A stretch of DNA of 64,000 nt from Nannocystis sp. RBIL2 (GCF_026626745.1 NZ_JAPNJW010000001.1:2278001-2342000); one strand, 5' to 3'; shown: positions 18,203 through 28,008, numbered from the stretch's first letter. A program made the numbers and translations. Notes: generated from the sequence alone by a model not told the origin.

Positions 18203-18982
18203 TCAGCGCCGCACCGGCGCGAGCTCGAGGCGCGCGATCGACAGCTGCATCCACGCGTCGTACGCGTGCGCCTCGACGGTGAACAGATAATCGCGCCAGC
18301 GCCACCGCTGCGGCCTCTCCTCGGTGCCGACATTCGTCTCGAAGCGCTCCGGCTCGGCCCTGAATGGCTGGTACTCGACCGCGACCAGCAGCGGCGGCGA
18401 CTCGCCGGCGTCGATGTGCTTGGTCGAGTGGCCGAGGAACCGCATCCGCGTCGAGCCGAGCTCGACCTCGCCGCCTCGCTCGACCCGTACCGCCCTCGGC
18501 TCGCCGGGGCGCACGCGGTCGGTCACCTGCTCGGCCACCACCACGAGCCGCGGCGTCCGCGTCGGGTCCTCGACCTCGACGACCTCGACGCGATAGCGCT
18601 CGAACCACGCCTCGCGCACCGACTCATAACCCGCGGAGAGCAGGCTGATCTCGCGGCTCACCGGCGCCCCCATGCCCTCGAACACCAGCGCCAGGGTGAT
18701 GCCGCTGCCGGCCGGATAGCTGCCGTCGGGGCTCGCCTCGATCGACTCGACGGTCACATTTTTGAAATGCACCGTGACGCCGCCGCCGAGCGGCAGCCGC
18801 TCGTTCGCGGCCAGCGTCGTGCGAACCGCCGGAGCGGCCGCGAAGACAGGTGGGAGAGCGGGAAGCGGCGGCGCAGAGGGCGGTTGCATCGTCGGTCCGG
18901 GACCAGGAGCGGCGCACGCGGCGAGCAGGCAGAGCACGAAGCCGCCGCGCACCGCAGCATTGTCGCCGATCGCTGACTTCAC
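18203..18982 (-). CDS. Small lipoprotein coupled to alpha-2-macroglobulin gene
   Basis: A 259-residue protein with a short lipoprotein signal (GGFVLCLLAAC). A Pro-rich linker is followed by a beta-rich domain (GGVTVHFKNVTVESIEASPDG, GITLALVFEG). No known catalytic motif is seen. The start is a GTG at 18982, only 8 bp past the stop of the large alpha-2-macroglobulin gene. The TGA of that gene overlaps the ribosome site GAGGGG, so the two are translationally coupled and the protein likely works with the macroglobulin at the outer membrane. The longer upstream reading of this frame lies inside the macroglobulin gene and is a shadow. Confidence 0.75.
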   Translation of the reverse strand: MKSAIGDNAAVRGGFVLCLLAACAAPGPGPTMQPPSAPPLPALPPVFAAAPAVRTTLAANERLPLGGGVTVHFKNVTVESIEASPDGSYPAGSGITLALVFEGMGAPVSREISLLSAGYESVREAWFERYRVEVVEVEDPTRTPRLVVVAEQVTDRVRPGEPRAVRVERGGEVELGSTRMRFLGHSTKHIDAGESPPLLVAVEYQPFRAEPERFETNVGTEERPQRWRWRDYLFTVEAHAYDAWMQLSIARLELAPVRR

Positions 18983-18990
18983 TGCGCCCC

Positions 18991-21900
18991 TCACTCGACG
19001 ATCACTTTCGCGCTCCAGCCGCGGCCGAACGTCTCCGGGTGGTACATCTCCTCGGCCTTCGGCGGCGGCACCACGAACACGCCCGGCGTCGTCGCCAGCG
19101 CCACGTACGTGTACGTGTGGACGCCCTCCCACAGCAGCGACGTGAACGCCTCGGCTCGCTCGTCGCGCAGGTTCTGGTGCTCGAACCACGGGCGGTTCCA
19201 CCACCACCACGGCGACTGCTTGCTCATCGCCTGCGGGTCCTCCGGCAGCGAGCCAGTCGTCATCAGCGCCGGGTTCTGCGGCTCGAGCCCGGCCGGCAGC
19301 GGGTCGACCAGGGCCACGTGATAGCGGCGCGTCGGCGCCACCATGGTCAACCGCACCCGCACCCGCGCCCCGCCCTTGATCCGCCAGGTCCCGTCGGCGT
19401 CGCGCGACACGTCCTTGGGGTCGTCGATCGCCTCGTACGCGCGGTCGACCACGAAGCCGTGGTCGGTCGGCGGCATGCGCATGTCCTTCGGCGCGTAGCG
19501 CATGCCGATCCGGTAGTACAGCCGGCCCTTGCCCTCTTTCTGCAGGATCAGATCGCCCGAGCCGACCTCGGCCACGTCGGCCATCGGGATGTCGATGCGC
19601 TTGCGATCGGTCTGGCGGCCGACGAACTTCTGCTCGCCGGCGTAGCGCGGCCCGAGCCACGCGCGGGCCACGAAGTCGGGCGTGGTCTTCTCGTACGTGT
19701 TGAAGTACCGGTCGAGCGCTACCAGCACGAACGCGTTCTCCTGCGTGCTGCTCCACCGCCCGGCCTTGCGGTGCGCCATCAACCCCTCGACCAGCTTGGG
19801 GATCAGGTCGCTCTTCGGCTGGTCGGCGATCAGCGCCTCGAGCATCAACGCGTCGACGCGGCGGTCCGAGTGCAGCAGGACGTGCCCGCCGTCGCTGTAC
19901 GACGTGACGAAGTGGGCCGCGGCCGCGGTCTCCTCGGCGCGGTTGCGGACGATGCGGCGGATCGCCTCGAGCTCGGCGGTCGAGGCCGCGTCGCCCTGCA
20001 GCGCCGAGTACAGCCACGCGACCGCCTCGAGCCCCATCTTCTCGACCCCGCCGGCCTCCTTGATCAGCGCCCGCGCCTCGGTCGGGTCGCCGCGGCCGAG
20101 CTGGCGCAGGGTGTAGAGCGCGTAGGCCCGCAGCACCTGCTTCTCGACCGGCCCGTACGACTCGGGGATCCGGTAGCGGATCGACTGCAGGTAGTGGACT
20201 GCCTTTTGGGTCATGTCCTTGGGGACATTGAAGCCCTTGGCGTCGGCGCGGGCCAGCGCGTGAGCCACGTGGATCGACAGGTACGGGTATGAGCGCTCGC
20301 CCCAGCGCCAGAAGCCCCAGCCGCCGTCGTAGTTCTGCAGCTTGGCGAGGCGCAGCAGGTCCTGGCGCACGCTGGCCTCGAGCTCCTTGGGCGGCGGCAG
20401 GCCCTCGGCGGCGAACGCGGTCAGGACGTCGCGCAGCGAGGCGATCGCCATCACCCGCGACGACACCTGCTCGGCGCAGTCGAACGGGTAGCGGACCAGG
20501 TACAGCAGGGCGTCGGTCAGGCCGGCCACCGCGGTCGAGGTCGTCGTCACCTCGAGGCCGCCGAACTCGCGCCACACGCCCGCCGGCGCCTTGACCGGCT
20601 GGGCCACCGCGCCGCTGTCGAGGGTGCCGTAGGTGGCGAACGCCTCGGTGGTCGCCGGCGTCCACACGGGCAGCGACAGCTCGGCCGCGTCGGAGTGCTT
20701 GCCGCTGGCGACCGCGAACTGGAACCGCGCGGTGCCGGCCATCTCGGTGGTCGTCGGGAACCGCACCTCGACCCGGTCGCCGGCCGGAACCTGCACCTTA
20801 CGACCTGTCCCTTCGATCAGCTTCGCATTGGCCGCGCGGACCGCCACCTCGACCGTCAGCGCCTTCTTGCCCTGGTTCTGCACCACCACCGGCAGCTCGA
20901 CCTTGTCGCCGAAGTTGAGGAAGCGCGGCGGCGACGGCCGGACCATCAGCGGCCGGCTGGCGGTCACCGTCGCCTCGCCGCTGCCGAACGCGTTGACCCC
21001 GCCGGCCGCCACCGCCATCACCCGGTAGCGCGTCAGGTTGTCGGGCAGCTTGAGCTTGACCTGCGCCTTTCCCTTGCTGTCCGTCGGGACAGCCGCGGCG
21101 AACAGCGCCAGCGCGCTGAAGTCGGTCCGCAGCGCGATCGCGGCGTCCTCCTGCGCGCCGCTGTCGTCGTCGCCGTCGCTGGGCTTGGCCTCGTCCTTCT
21201 TGTTGTTCTCGCGCTCCACCACCGGCTCGGGGGCCATCGGCGGCGCCGGTGCGGCCATGCCCGGGCTCGCCTTGCTCTTCCGCTTCGGCGAGGCCTCCGC
21301 GCGGTCGTAGCCGCCGTCGTCGCGCGAGCCTCCGCTCGGCCCGGCGCTCTGCAGCGAGGCGAGGTCGGGCCGCGCCAGCAGCAGCAGCTCGCGCAGGTGA
21401 TGCTCACGCACCCCGCCGTCGCGGTCGACGTAGAACGTCGCCACCGGGTCGGGCCACTTGTAGCCCGTCAACGACAGCACCGCCTCGTCGACCACCGCCA
21501 GCGCCACCTCACCGCCGGCGACCGGCTTGCCCTCGGCGTCCTTCAGCTCGACGTCGACGACGGTCTCCGCGCCCGGCGGCAGCTCCTCGTCGCGCGGCTT
21601 GGCGGTCAGCTGCAGCGTGCGCTTGCGCGGCGGGATCCGCAGGTTGACCGCGCCCGCCGCATAAGCTGGCCGCGGGGCCAGGTTCGGATCGACCGTCCCG
21701 TCGTCGCGGGTCCGCGGGGCCGCGCCGACCAGGTCGACGTGCACGTGCAGGTTCGGCACGTGGCCCTCCTCGATCGGCACCCGCAGCTTGGCCGCGCCGT
21801 CCTCGACCTTGAACCGCTCGCTGCGCACCAGACCCGAGCGGCGGATCGTCATCACCCCCTCCGCGCGCGGCCACGGCGACACCACCAGCAATTCGGCGAC

Positions 21901-24900
21901 GTCGCCGGCCCCGTACTCCTTCTTGTCTGTCAGCAGGCCGACCTTCTCCTGCTCGATCGAGCGGCTCGGCGGGGTGTCGCCGCCCGCGACCCACACGTCC
22001 GTGCGGGTCACGCTGGCGCGCCCGCGGGCGTCAGCCACCGTCGCCTCCAGGCGCAGGGTGCCGCCGCGGCGGGCCACGAAGTCGCAATGCGAGGCGCCCT
22101 TGCTCGAGCTGATCGGGCAGGACTGGGTGTCGACGATCTTCTCCTTCCACTGCCCGCGCTCCTGCACCCATTCGAATTGCTGGGCCAGCACCGTCGCCGC
22201 GCGGCCCTCGACCAGCTTGCCGTCGAGGTCGGCGACCACCGCGTCGACGCTGAATTTGTCGCCCTTGTTGTAGAACGGCCGCGGCGTCTTGAGCCCGACG
22301 TAGAGGTCGGCCGGGTGGACCACCAGGCGCGCGCGGCCGGTCCACTTCTGCCGGTTCACGTCCTGCGCCGAGCCCTCGGCAGTGACCGTGTACGCGCGCG
22401 CCGGCCGGCTCCACACGAAGTCGGCGCGGATCCGGTGCTCGCCGGCCGCGTCGGTCTGGCCCTTGAACGTGACCTCGCGCCCCTGCGGCTGCGCCTCGCG
22501 GCGCCACCAGTACCAGCTCTCGGTGAAGCCGAAGCTGTACTCGTCGAGCCCCGGCGGCGTGAACGTGGCCGGCTCGCTGCGCACCCGCCAGTCGACGTCC
22601 GCGCCCGCGAGCCCGCCGCCCGAGAAGTAGTTGGCGCTCAACGTCAGCTCGGCGCTGGTGCCGACCAGGTGCGGCCCCGGCGAGGCCTCGACCTTCACCT
22701 CGTACTCAGGCCGGCGGAACTCCTCGATCTTGAGCGTATGATAGTAGTTGCGCCCGCCCGCGTCGATCCGCAGCTGCGCCGACCCAGTATTGACATTCCC
22801 CGGCAGCGCCAGAGTCAGCTCGAACCCGCCGGCCGCGTTGACCGGCACCTCGCCCTTCAGCAGCTCGCTGCCGCGCGGGTCGTACAATTGATAATAGACG
22901 GTCTTGACCGCCGCCGGGCCGATGTCGCCGCGCTCGCCCCCGCCGACGCTGCGGATCCACCCCTTCACCTTGGCCGTCTCGCCCGGCTTGTAAAGGCCGC
23001 GGTCCTCGGCCACGTAGAAGCGCAGGTCGTCGCCCGGCGAGTACGCGCTCCAGCCGGACGAGTCGGGCGAATAGTAGTACATGTTCTCGGGGACGAACGC
23101 GACGTCCCCGCCCTTGCTGGCGATCAGCATCTGCCCGCGATCGGCCAGCGGCAGCGTCACCAGGCCGTCGGCGCCGCTGCGGCCCGCGCCCCCGCTCGGC
23201 GCGATCTTCACGTCGAGCCCGGCGAGCGGCGCCCCGTCGGCGAGGTTCGTCGCCCACGCCAGCATCTCGCCGTGATCGACGAACGCGGTCAGGCCGATGC
23301 GGGTGACCTGGGCCCACGTCATCACGTACTGCCGCTGCCAGCAGTCCCGCGGCTGCCGCGGCGGCTCGACGAACGCGATCACGTTGCCGAGCCCGCTCTT
23401 CAGCGCCGGCGACAGATCGATCGCAGACTCCACCAGCGCGTCGGGCCGGTCGTCGACCTTGATCGTCTGAGTCGACACCAGCCGCCCCGGAGGCGCGGGG
23501 ATCGGTCGCCCGTCGCGGCAATCCATGTCGCGGCGATAATTGAGGTAGCGCCCGTAGTCCTCGGGCGTGACCGCGTACAGCCGGACCTTCAGCTTCGGCC
23601 GGTTGATCGAGAACACCGACAGCTTCGGCCCGCCGCCCGGGTCGACCACCAGGAAGTCACGATTCGGCCCCTGCAGCTGCGGCTCGGCGCGCGTGGTCGT
23701 GAATTGCGACACCGCCCGCTTCTCGGACGCCTGGCCGAACACGTCGCGCAGCCCGGCGTCGACCGTGACCGAATACAGCGTGCGACCCGCGGTCTCGCCG
23801 GTGACGGTGATCGTGTTGCCGCTCGCGCTGATGTTCATGCCCGGGATCGACGGCTCGACGTGGACCGTCTTGGGGTCGAAGCGCTCGAGGTCGATCGGGT
23901 TGGTGAACACGACCTGCAGCGGCATGAGCGGCCGGCACTCGTCGCCCCACCCGCACTGGGCGCCGATGTGCTCCATCGGCCCGAAGGTGGCGAACTGATA
24001 CATCTGGGCGTTTTGCGACCGGCGCGGCCCCTCAGCCGAGGGGGTGCCCGGGCCGACTGTCACCTTGATGCCGGTCCCGCGCGGCAGCGGCTCGACCGTG
24101 CGGAACGCGACGTAGCGCCCCGGCTCGCTCGCGGTGACCTGCTGGCGCGCGCCCTCGTCGGCCTCGATCTCCGCCGCGGTCGCCAGCCGGATCGCCCGCT
24201 TGTCGCCGACTTCGACCGAGATGACCTCGAGGACCGCCTTCGCATCGATCTTCTGATCGAACTGCACCACCATGACCGGCTGGAGCTCGTGCGGGCCGCC
24301 CTGCGGCCACATGGTCAGCGCCTTCGGCGGCGGGGTCGAGAACTTCCACTCCTTGGCCTGGGCCAGCGCCCCGCCGACGCTCGACTTGGACTGCGCCGGC
24401 ACGCGCACCTTGTATTCGGTCGCCATCGGGAACCGCCCCTCCGGCTCGAACATCACAGTCTTGGCCCCGACCCACCGCCATTCGCCGGGCGGCTGCGGCG
24501 ACAGCTCGACCGGCACCTTCAGCTTGGCCAGCTCGGCGTGGCTCGTCACCGCCACCATCGGCTGCGAGAACGACACCGACAGGTGCGGCGCCAGCTCGAC
24601 CTCGCCCTCGGGCATCGCCCGCGTCACCGCCAGCGGACCCGCCTCCGCGCGCTCGGGCGCCGGCGCCTCGCCCGGCGGCGGGAACGCCTGCGTCACGGTC
24701 TTGCCCGGCCGCGGCGCCGGCAGGCTCTGCTCGCGCAGCGCGAAGGTCTTCTTGTCACCTGTCTCTTGGGTCAGCGCCGGCAGCCGCGCCAGCAGCTTGG
24801 CCGCGCGCGCCTCGGTCAGCGGCTCGGCCTTGACGGGCGGCTGCCCGACCCCGCCGATCGGCCGCTGCGCCTCGCTCGCGCGCAGCCGGACCTCCAGCCC

Positions 24901-25080
24901 GTCGGGCGCGTCCTGCGGGGCGCTGCGCAGATCGATGTCCTGCGTCCCCGACTCCGCCGCCACCGGCTCGTCGCTCACCGGCACCACCACCGCCGAGCCC
25001 TTCGTCGCCGGACAGCTCGTCAGCAACGCGAGCGAGAGGTTGGAGACGCAGACGATTCGGAGCGGACGGCCGAGGCGCAC
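18991..25080 (-). CDS. Thioester-containing bacterial alpha-2-macroglobulin lipoprotein
   Basis: A 2029-residue protein with lipobox LLTSC (Cys23), so it is anchored by lipid and probably faces the periplasm. Macroglobulin-type beta domains fill the first 1200 residues (MG2-like part with YKPGETAKVKGWIRS). The bait/ANA-like region includes Lys/Asp-rich low complexity (about residues 1270-1330), a plausible protease-sensitive bait. The thioester-domain Cys is Cys1535 in DCAEQ, matching C-x-E-Q, followed by the alpha/alpha toroid (DGGWGFWRWGERSYPYLS) and a C-terminal receptor-like domain. Such proteins trap proteases that cleave the bait by covalent attachment. In E. coli yfhM is paired with pbpC; no penicillin-binding protein is adjacent here, only the coupled lipoprotein at 18203-18982. 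Two perfect palindrome copies lie inside (20213-20228, 21077-21092). Confidence 0.9.
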   Translation of the reverse strand: MRLGRPLRIVCVSNLSLALLTSCPATKGSAVVVPVSDEPVAAESGTQDIDLRSAPQDAPDGLEVRLRASEAQRPIGGVGQPPVKAEPLTEARAAKLLARLPALTQETGDKKTFALREQSLPAPRPGKTVTQAFPPPGEAPAPERAEAGPLAVTRAMPEGEVELAPHLSVSFSQPMVAVTSHAELAKLKVPVELSPQPPGEWRWVGAKTVMFEPEGRFPMATEYKVRVPAQSKSSVGGALAQAKEWKFSTPPPKALTMWPQGGPHELQPVMVVQFDQKIDAKAVLEVISVEVGDKRAIRLATAAEIEADEGARQQVTASEPGRYVAFRTVEPLPRGTGIKVTVGPGTPSAEGPRRSQNAQMYQFATFGPMEHIGAQCGWGDECRPLMPLQVVFTNPIDLERFDPKTVHVEPSIPGMNISASGNTITVTGETAGRTLYSVTVDAGLRDVFGQASEKRAVSQFTTTRAEPQLQGPNRDFLVVDPGGGPKLSVFSINRPKLKVRLYAVTPEDYGRYLNYRRDMDCRDGRPIPAPPGRLVSTQTIKVDDRPDALVESAIDLSPALKSGLGNVIAFVEPPRQPRDCWQRQYVMTWAQVTRIGLTAFVDHGEMLAWATNLADGAPLAGLDVKIAPSGGAGRSGADGLVTLPLADRGQMLIASKGGDVAFVPENMYYYSPDSSGWSAYSPGDDLRFYVAEDRGLYKPGETAKVKGWIRSVGGGERGDIGPAAVKTVYYQLYDPRGSELLKGEVPVNAAGGFELTLALPGNVNTGSAQLRIDAGGRNYYHTLKIEEFRRPEYEVKVEASPGPHLVGTSAELTLSANYFSGGGLAGADVDWRVRSEPATFTPPGLDEYSFGFTESWYWWRREAQPQGREVTFKGQTDAAGEHRIRADFVWSRPARAYTVTAEGSAQDVNRQKWTGRARLVVHPADLYVGLKTPRPFYNKGDKFSVDAVVADLDGKLVEGRAATVLAQQFEWVQERGQWKEKIVDTQSCPISSSKGASHCDFVARRGGTLRLEATVADARGRASVTRTDVWVAGGDTPPSRSIEQEKVGLLTDKKEYGAGDVAELLVVSPWPRAEGVMTIRRSGLVRSERFKVEDGAAKLRVPIEEGHVPNLHVHVDLVGAAPRTRDDGTVDPNLAPRPAYAAGAVNLRIPPRKRTLQLTAKPRDEELPPGAETVVDVELKDAEGKPVAGGEVALAVVDEAVLSLTGYKWPDPVATFYVDRDGGVREHHLRELLLLARPDLASLQSAGPSGGSRDDGGYDRAEASPKRKSKASPGMAAPAPPMAPEPVVERENNKKDEAKPSDGDDDSGAQEDAAIALRTDFSALALFAAAVPTDSKGKAQVKLKLPDNLTRYRVMAVAAGGVNAFGSGEATVTASRPLMVRPSPPRFLNFGDKVELPVVVQNQGKKALTVEVAVRAANAKLIEGTGRKVQVPAGDRVEVRFPTTTEMAGTARFQFAVASGKHSDAAELSLPVWTPATTEAFATYGTLDSGAVAQPVKAPAGVWREFGGLEVTTTSTAVAGLTDALLYLVRYPFDCAEQVSSRVMAIASLRDVLTAFAAEGLPPPKELEASVRQDLLRLAKLQNYDGGWGFWRWGERSYPYLSIHVAHALARADAKGFNVPKDMTQKAVHYLQSIRYRIPESYGPVEKQVLRAYALYTLRQLGRGDPTEARALIKEAGGVEKMGLEAVAWLYSALQGDAASTAELEAIRRIVRNRAEETAAAAHFVTSYSDGGHVLLHSDRRVDALMLEALIADQPKSDLIPKLVEGLMAHRKAGRWSSTQENAFVLVALDRYFNTYEKTTPDFVARAWLGPRYAGEQKFVGRQTDRKRIDIPMADVAEVGSGDLILQKEGKGRLYYRIGMRYAPKDMRMPPTDHGFVVDRAYEAIDDPKDVSRDADGTWRIKGGARVRVRLTMVAPTRRYHVALVDPLPAGLEPQNPALMTTGSLPEDPQAMSKQSPWWWWNRPWFEHQNLRDERAEAFTSLLWEGVHTYTYVALATTPGVFVVPPPKAEEMYHPETFGRGWSAKVIVE
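20213..20228. repeat. TGTC-N6-GACA palindrome inside the macroglobulin gene
   Basis: ATGTCCTTGGGGACAT with perfect 6-bp arms. It encodes part of NVPKDM on the minus strand. Confidence 0.8.
21077..21092. repeat. Second TGTC-N6-GACA palindrome inside the macroglobulin gene
   Basis: CTGTCCGTCGGGACAG with perfect 6-bp arms. It encodes part of VPTDSK on the minus strand. Confidence 0.8.
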
Positions 25081-25219
25081 CGCGGGATTGTATGCGCACG
25101 CAGGCGGCCCCGATACGCCCGGCGCCGGGCGATTTCGGGCGAGGCGGCGGCGGCTGTTCTCGCGCCTCGCGGCGCCCGACGACCCGGCGCCGACGCGTGA
25201 TTGCGGCGACTCTCGACTG

Positions 25220-26443
25220 TCAATCGTCGCCGACGCGAACGTCGGCGCCGACGGGGACCAGCCGGCGCGCGAGCAATTGCAGCCGCGAGCGCGCCAGGCC
25301 CATGCTGCTGCTGGCGCGATCGAGCTCGACGAACAGGTAGCAGCCGGTCCGCGGCGTCCGCTGCAGCAGGTGCAGCCGGGGCCCGCGGGTCACCAGGATG
25401 TCGTCGACGCAATCGTCGACCTCCTCGCTGTGGACCAGCCGCGTCAACGCGTGCACCAGGCCGTCGTCGAGGGGGTGCCCGCTGCGGGCCAGGAAGTGCC
25501 CGCGTTCGCTGTCGAGCAGCGCGGCCGCCTGGGCGCCCTCCAGCGCCATCGCCTCGTCGAGGCAGCTCCGCATCAGCGCGTCGATCGCGAGCGCCGGCGC
25601 CGGCGTCCTCGTCGGCGCCGGCGGGATCGTCCCCCCCGCCGGCGTCGGCAGCAGCTCCGCCAGCGCGAACGTCATGCCGCTGGTGTAGCGCCGCTGCTGC
25701 GGCACGAACATCACCACGTCGTGGCGGCGGGCGAACAGCCGCTGCAGCTTGGCCGCCAGCCACCGGCGCAGCCGCGCCTCGAGCTCGGGCGCAGTGACGA
25801 TCTCCCACTCGATCAGCACGTCGGCGAAGTGGCGCCCGGCGGTGAAGCACTCCTCGAGCACCGCGTTGACGTCGTCGGCGCGCACGTCGGGCAGGTCGCG
25901 CAGGAGGTCGTGCAGCGAGCCTGTCTCCGAGGACAGGTGGACCCACGCGACCCGGCCCGCGTGGAAGAACACCCGCCCGACCTCGCCGCCGCTGCGCAGC
26001 AGCAGATCGCCGCCGGGGCTGGCGTGGGCCTCGGCGAGCGCCGGCCTCAGCCCGGGCGTCGCGCTCGCCAGCGCCAGCGCGCGCTCGGCCGCCTGCACGC
26101 GCGCCAGCACCTCGACGCTCGACAGCGGCTTGACGAGGAAATCGTCGGCCCCGGCCGCGAATCCGTCGAGCATGTCGGCGTGGCGGTTCCTCGCGGTCAC
26201 CAGCACGACGTGGGCCGGCCCCCGCGCGGGCGCGTCACGCAGGCGGCGGCACACCTCGAGGCCGGTCATTCGCGGCATCATCCAATCGAGCAGGACGATC
26301 TGGGGCGGCGCCGTGTCGTTGAGCAGGTCCCACGCCGCCGCGCCGTCCTCCGCCTCGGTCACCGCGTAGCCGCGGTCTTCCAGCGGCCCGACGAGCAGCG
26401 CCCGCGCGACGGGGTCGTCGTCGGCGACGAGGACACGGGCCAT
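25220..26443 (-). CDS. Response regulator with DUF4388-like and roadblock-like domains
   Basis: A 407-residue protein. The REC domain (residues 1-120) has acidic D8/D9, phospho-acceptor Asp53 (LLDWMMP) and the conserved Lys in FLVKPLS. The middle (about 150-260) resembles the DUF4388/PATAN family (VGRVFFHAGRVAWVHLSSETG, then a helix with FADVLIEWEIVTAPEL). The C-terminal third (about 290-400) looks like a roadblock/LC7 domain (AAALLDSERGHFLARSG), which in myxobacteria partners small GTPases of the MglA type. No DNA-binding domain is present. An alternative ATG at 26473 would add 10 residues; neither start has a strong ribosome site. No histidine kinase is adjacent. One palindrome copy (25920-25937) is inside. 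Confidence 0.8.
   Translation of the reverse strand: MARVLVADDDPVARALLVGPLEDRGYAVTEAEDGAAAWDLLNDTAPPQIVLLDWMMPRMTGLEVCRRLRDAPARGPAHVVLVTARNRHADMLDGFAAGADDFLVKPLSSVEVLARVQAAERALALASATPGLRPALAEAHASPGGDLLLRSGGEVGRVFFHAGRVAWVHLSSETGSLHDLLRDLPDVRADDVNAVLEECFTAGRHFADVLIEWEIVTAPELEARLRRWLAAKLQRLFARRHDVVMFVPQQRRYTSGMTFALAELLPTPAGGTIPPAPTRTPAPALAIDALMRSCLDEAMALEGAQAAALLDSERGHFLARSGHPLDDGLVHALTRLVHSEEVDDCVDDILVTRGPRLHLLQRTPRTGCYLFVELDRASSSMGLARSRLQLLARRLVPVGADVRVGDD
25920..25937. repeat. TGTC-N6-GACA palindrome inside the response regulator gene
   Basis: CCTGTCTCCGAGGACAGG with 6-bp arms CCTGTC/GACAGG. It encodes part of LSSETG. Confidence 0.75.
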
Positions 26444-26671
26444 ACGAGCGGGCGACGATACGGAGAGATTCATGACCGGTTGGCTCGAACCGACGATCGT
26501 CGGTCCCCACGTGCTTGTCCATCCCTGATTTCGCCGAAGCCGGCCGCCGAACGATCACGGGCCATGTCCTATGTCCTGTCGTCCGCGTACAGCTGTCCGA
26601 TCACATTCGTGAAAGGTATGATCAAGGTATGCACATTCCGGGCGGCCCCTTTCGCCGGCGACACCGCGAAA

Positions 26672-27922
26672 TCACGCGTGTACGGCCGCGGCCGCCGCGG
26701 CCGGGCGGCCGACGTCCGCGTAATCTTTCAGCACGAACGCGTCGTGCATTTGCACCGAGCTGCGGCTGAGCCGGGCCAGCGCCCGCAGCCACGACGTCGG
26801 CACGCGGTTGAACAGCCACGCCGATTGCGCGAACAGCCACAGGCCCAGCGGGCTGCCCGGGATCAGCCTTTTCGCCACGGTCAGCGCGAGGCTGCGGCTG
26901 CTCGTCACGTACTCGCGCAGCGTCTCCTCACAGTTGCGGAAGCCTCTCACGTGGTCGCCCCCGGCCGCCGCCAGCTCGCCTGCCAGCACGTAGGCGCCGA
27001 CGATCGCCAGGCTCGTGCTGCCGCCCACGGCCGCCCCCGGCGAATAGCCGGCGTCCCCGGCCAGAGTCACCCGCCCGCGGGTCCACGTGTCCATCCGCAA
27101 CTGCGTGATCGTGTCGAAGTAGAACACCTGCGCCCGCTGGGCCTCCGCCAGCAGCCGCGGCGCCTCCCAGCCCAGGCCGGCGAACGCCTCCGTCAGCAGC
27201 TGCTTCTGCCGCGCGACGTCGCGGTGATGGTATTCGAGCTCGCGCGCGCTGCGGAACAGGAACAGCGCGCGGGCGTCGTCCATGTGGCGGGCGCTGTAGA
27301 CCCCGGCGATTCGGTCGACCCCGCTGACGAGGATCGTGCGGTCGCTGAGGCCGAGGTAGTTCGGGATCGACGCCACGGCGAGGTAGGCGCCGATCGGGCG
27401 CGAGAATTGCCGCTCGTCGCCGAACACCAGCCGGCGCACGTTCGAATGCAGGCCGTCGGCGCCGACCACCAGGTCGAAGCGCCGCGGCGCGCCGCGCTCG
27501 AACGTCACGTCGACCCCGGCCTCGTCCTGGCGCAGCGACGCGATCGAGTCGCCGTAGACGTACTCCACCTCGCCGCTGCTGGCGCCGATGAGGACCTCCG
27601 CCAATTCGTCGCGCATGATCTCGCAATGACGGCGCGACAGCACTTGCATCACCCGCTTGGCGTCGACCTCGACCGGCCGCTTCGCCCCGTCGCGCAGCAC
27701 CGTCAGGTGCTCGGTCCCCGTCTCGCGGGCCTGGATCTGCGCCAGCACCCCCATCTTCTCGACGATGTCCATCGCCGGCCGAAACAGGTCGACCGCGTGG
27801 CCGCCGGTCTTGCGGGGCCCCGGCGCCCGCTCCACCACCGTGGGCTCGAACCCGTGGCGCCTCAGCCAATACGCCAATACCGGCCCGGCGACGCTCGCGC
27901 CGCTGATCAGGATCTTCTGCAT
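26672..27922 (-). CDS. FAD-dependent aromatic-type monooxygenase
   Basis: A 416-residue protein of the p-hydroxybenzoate hydroxylase-like group. The dinucleotide fold is at the N-terminus (ILISGASVAGPVLAYWLRRHG with Glu at the end of the second strand in VVER). A DG motif (GADGLHSNVR) and the GD motif for the FAD ribityl chain (AGDAGYSPG) follow in order. It should hydroxylate or epoxidise a small molecule with NAD(P)H and oxygen, or inactivate an antibiotic as TetX-like enzymes do. The start at 27922 has AAGGGAG 7 nt upstream; the longer reading from 27973 crosses the operator. It is divergent from a TetR regulator with a palindromic operator between them, so it is probably induced by its substrate. 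Confidence 0.87.
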   Translation of the reverse strand: MQKILISGASVAGPVLAYWLRRHGFEPTVVERAPGPRKTGGHAVDLFRPAMDIVEKMGVLAQIQARETGTEHLTVLRDGAKRPVEVDAKRVMQVLSRRHCEIMRDELAEVLIGASSGEVEYVYGDSIASLRQDEAGVDVTFERGAPRRFDLVVGADGLHSNVRRLVFGDERQFSRPIGAYLAVASIPNYLGLSDRTILVSGVDRIAGVYSARHMDDARALFLFRSARELEYHHRDVARQKQLLTEAFAGLGWEAPRLLAEAQRAQVFYFDTITQLRMDTWTRGRVTLAGDAGYSPGAAVGGSTSLAIVGAYVLAGELAAAGGDHVRGFRNCEETLREYVTSSRSLALTVAKRLIPGSPLGLWLFAQSAWLFNRVPTSWLRALARLSRSSVQMHDAFVLKDYADVGRPAAAAAAVHA

Positions 27923-27935
27923 CACGACTCCCTTA

Positions 27936-27951
27936 CTTACCGATAGGTAAG
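27936..27951. promoter_or_regulatory. TetR-type operator
   Basis: CTTACCGATAGGTAAG, a perfect palindrome with 6-bp arms and GATA centre, in the gap between the divergent FAD monooxygenase and TetR genes. It is the obvious binding site for the adjacent regulator. Confidence 0.75.
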
Positions 27952-28008
27952 CACGCGGTCCCGGCACTTTCAAGGCGACGGCGGCGTTTCCGGCGATATC
28001 CTCGTCCG

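Noticed and set aside
18991..20665. Extension of the small lipoprotein frame upstream to 20665
   Set aside because: That stretch is the macroglobulin coding region in another frame; the GTG at 18982 directly precedes a lipoprotein signal and has a ribosome site.
20695..25200. 1501-codon plus-strand frame opposite the alpha-2-macroglobulin gene
   Set aside because: Arginine/leucine/histidine-rich low-complexity shadow; the minus strand has a clear signal peptide, thioester motif and domain order.
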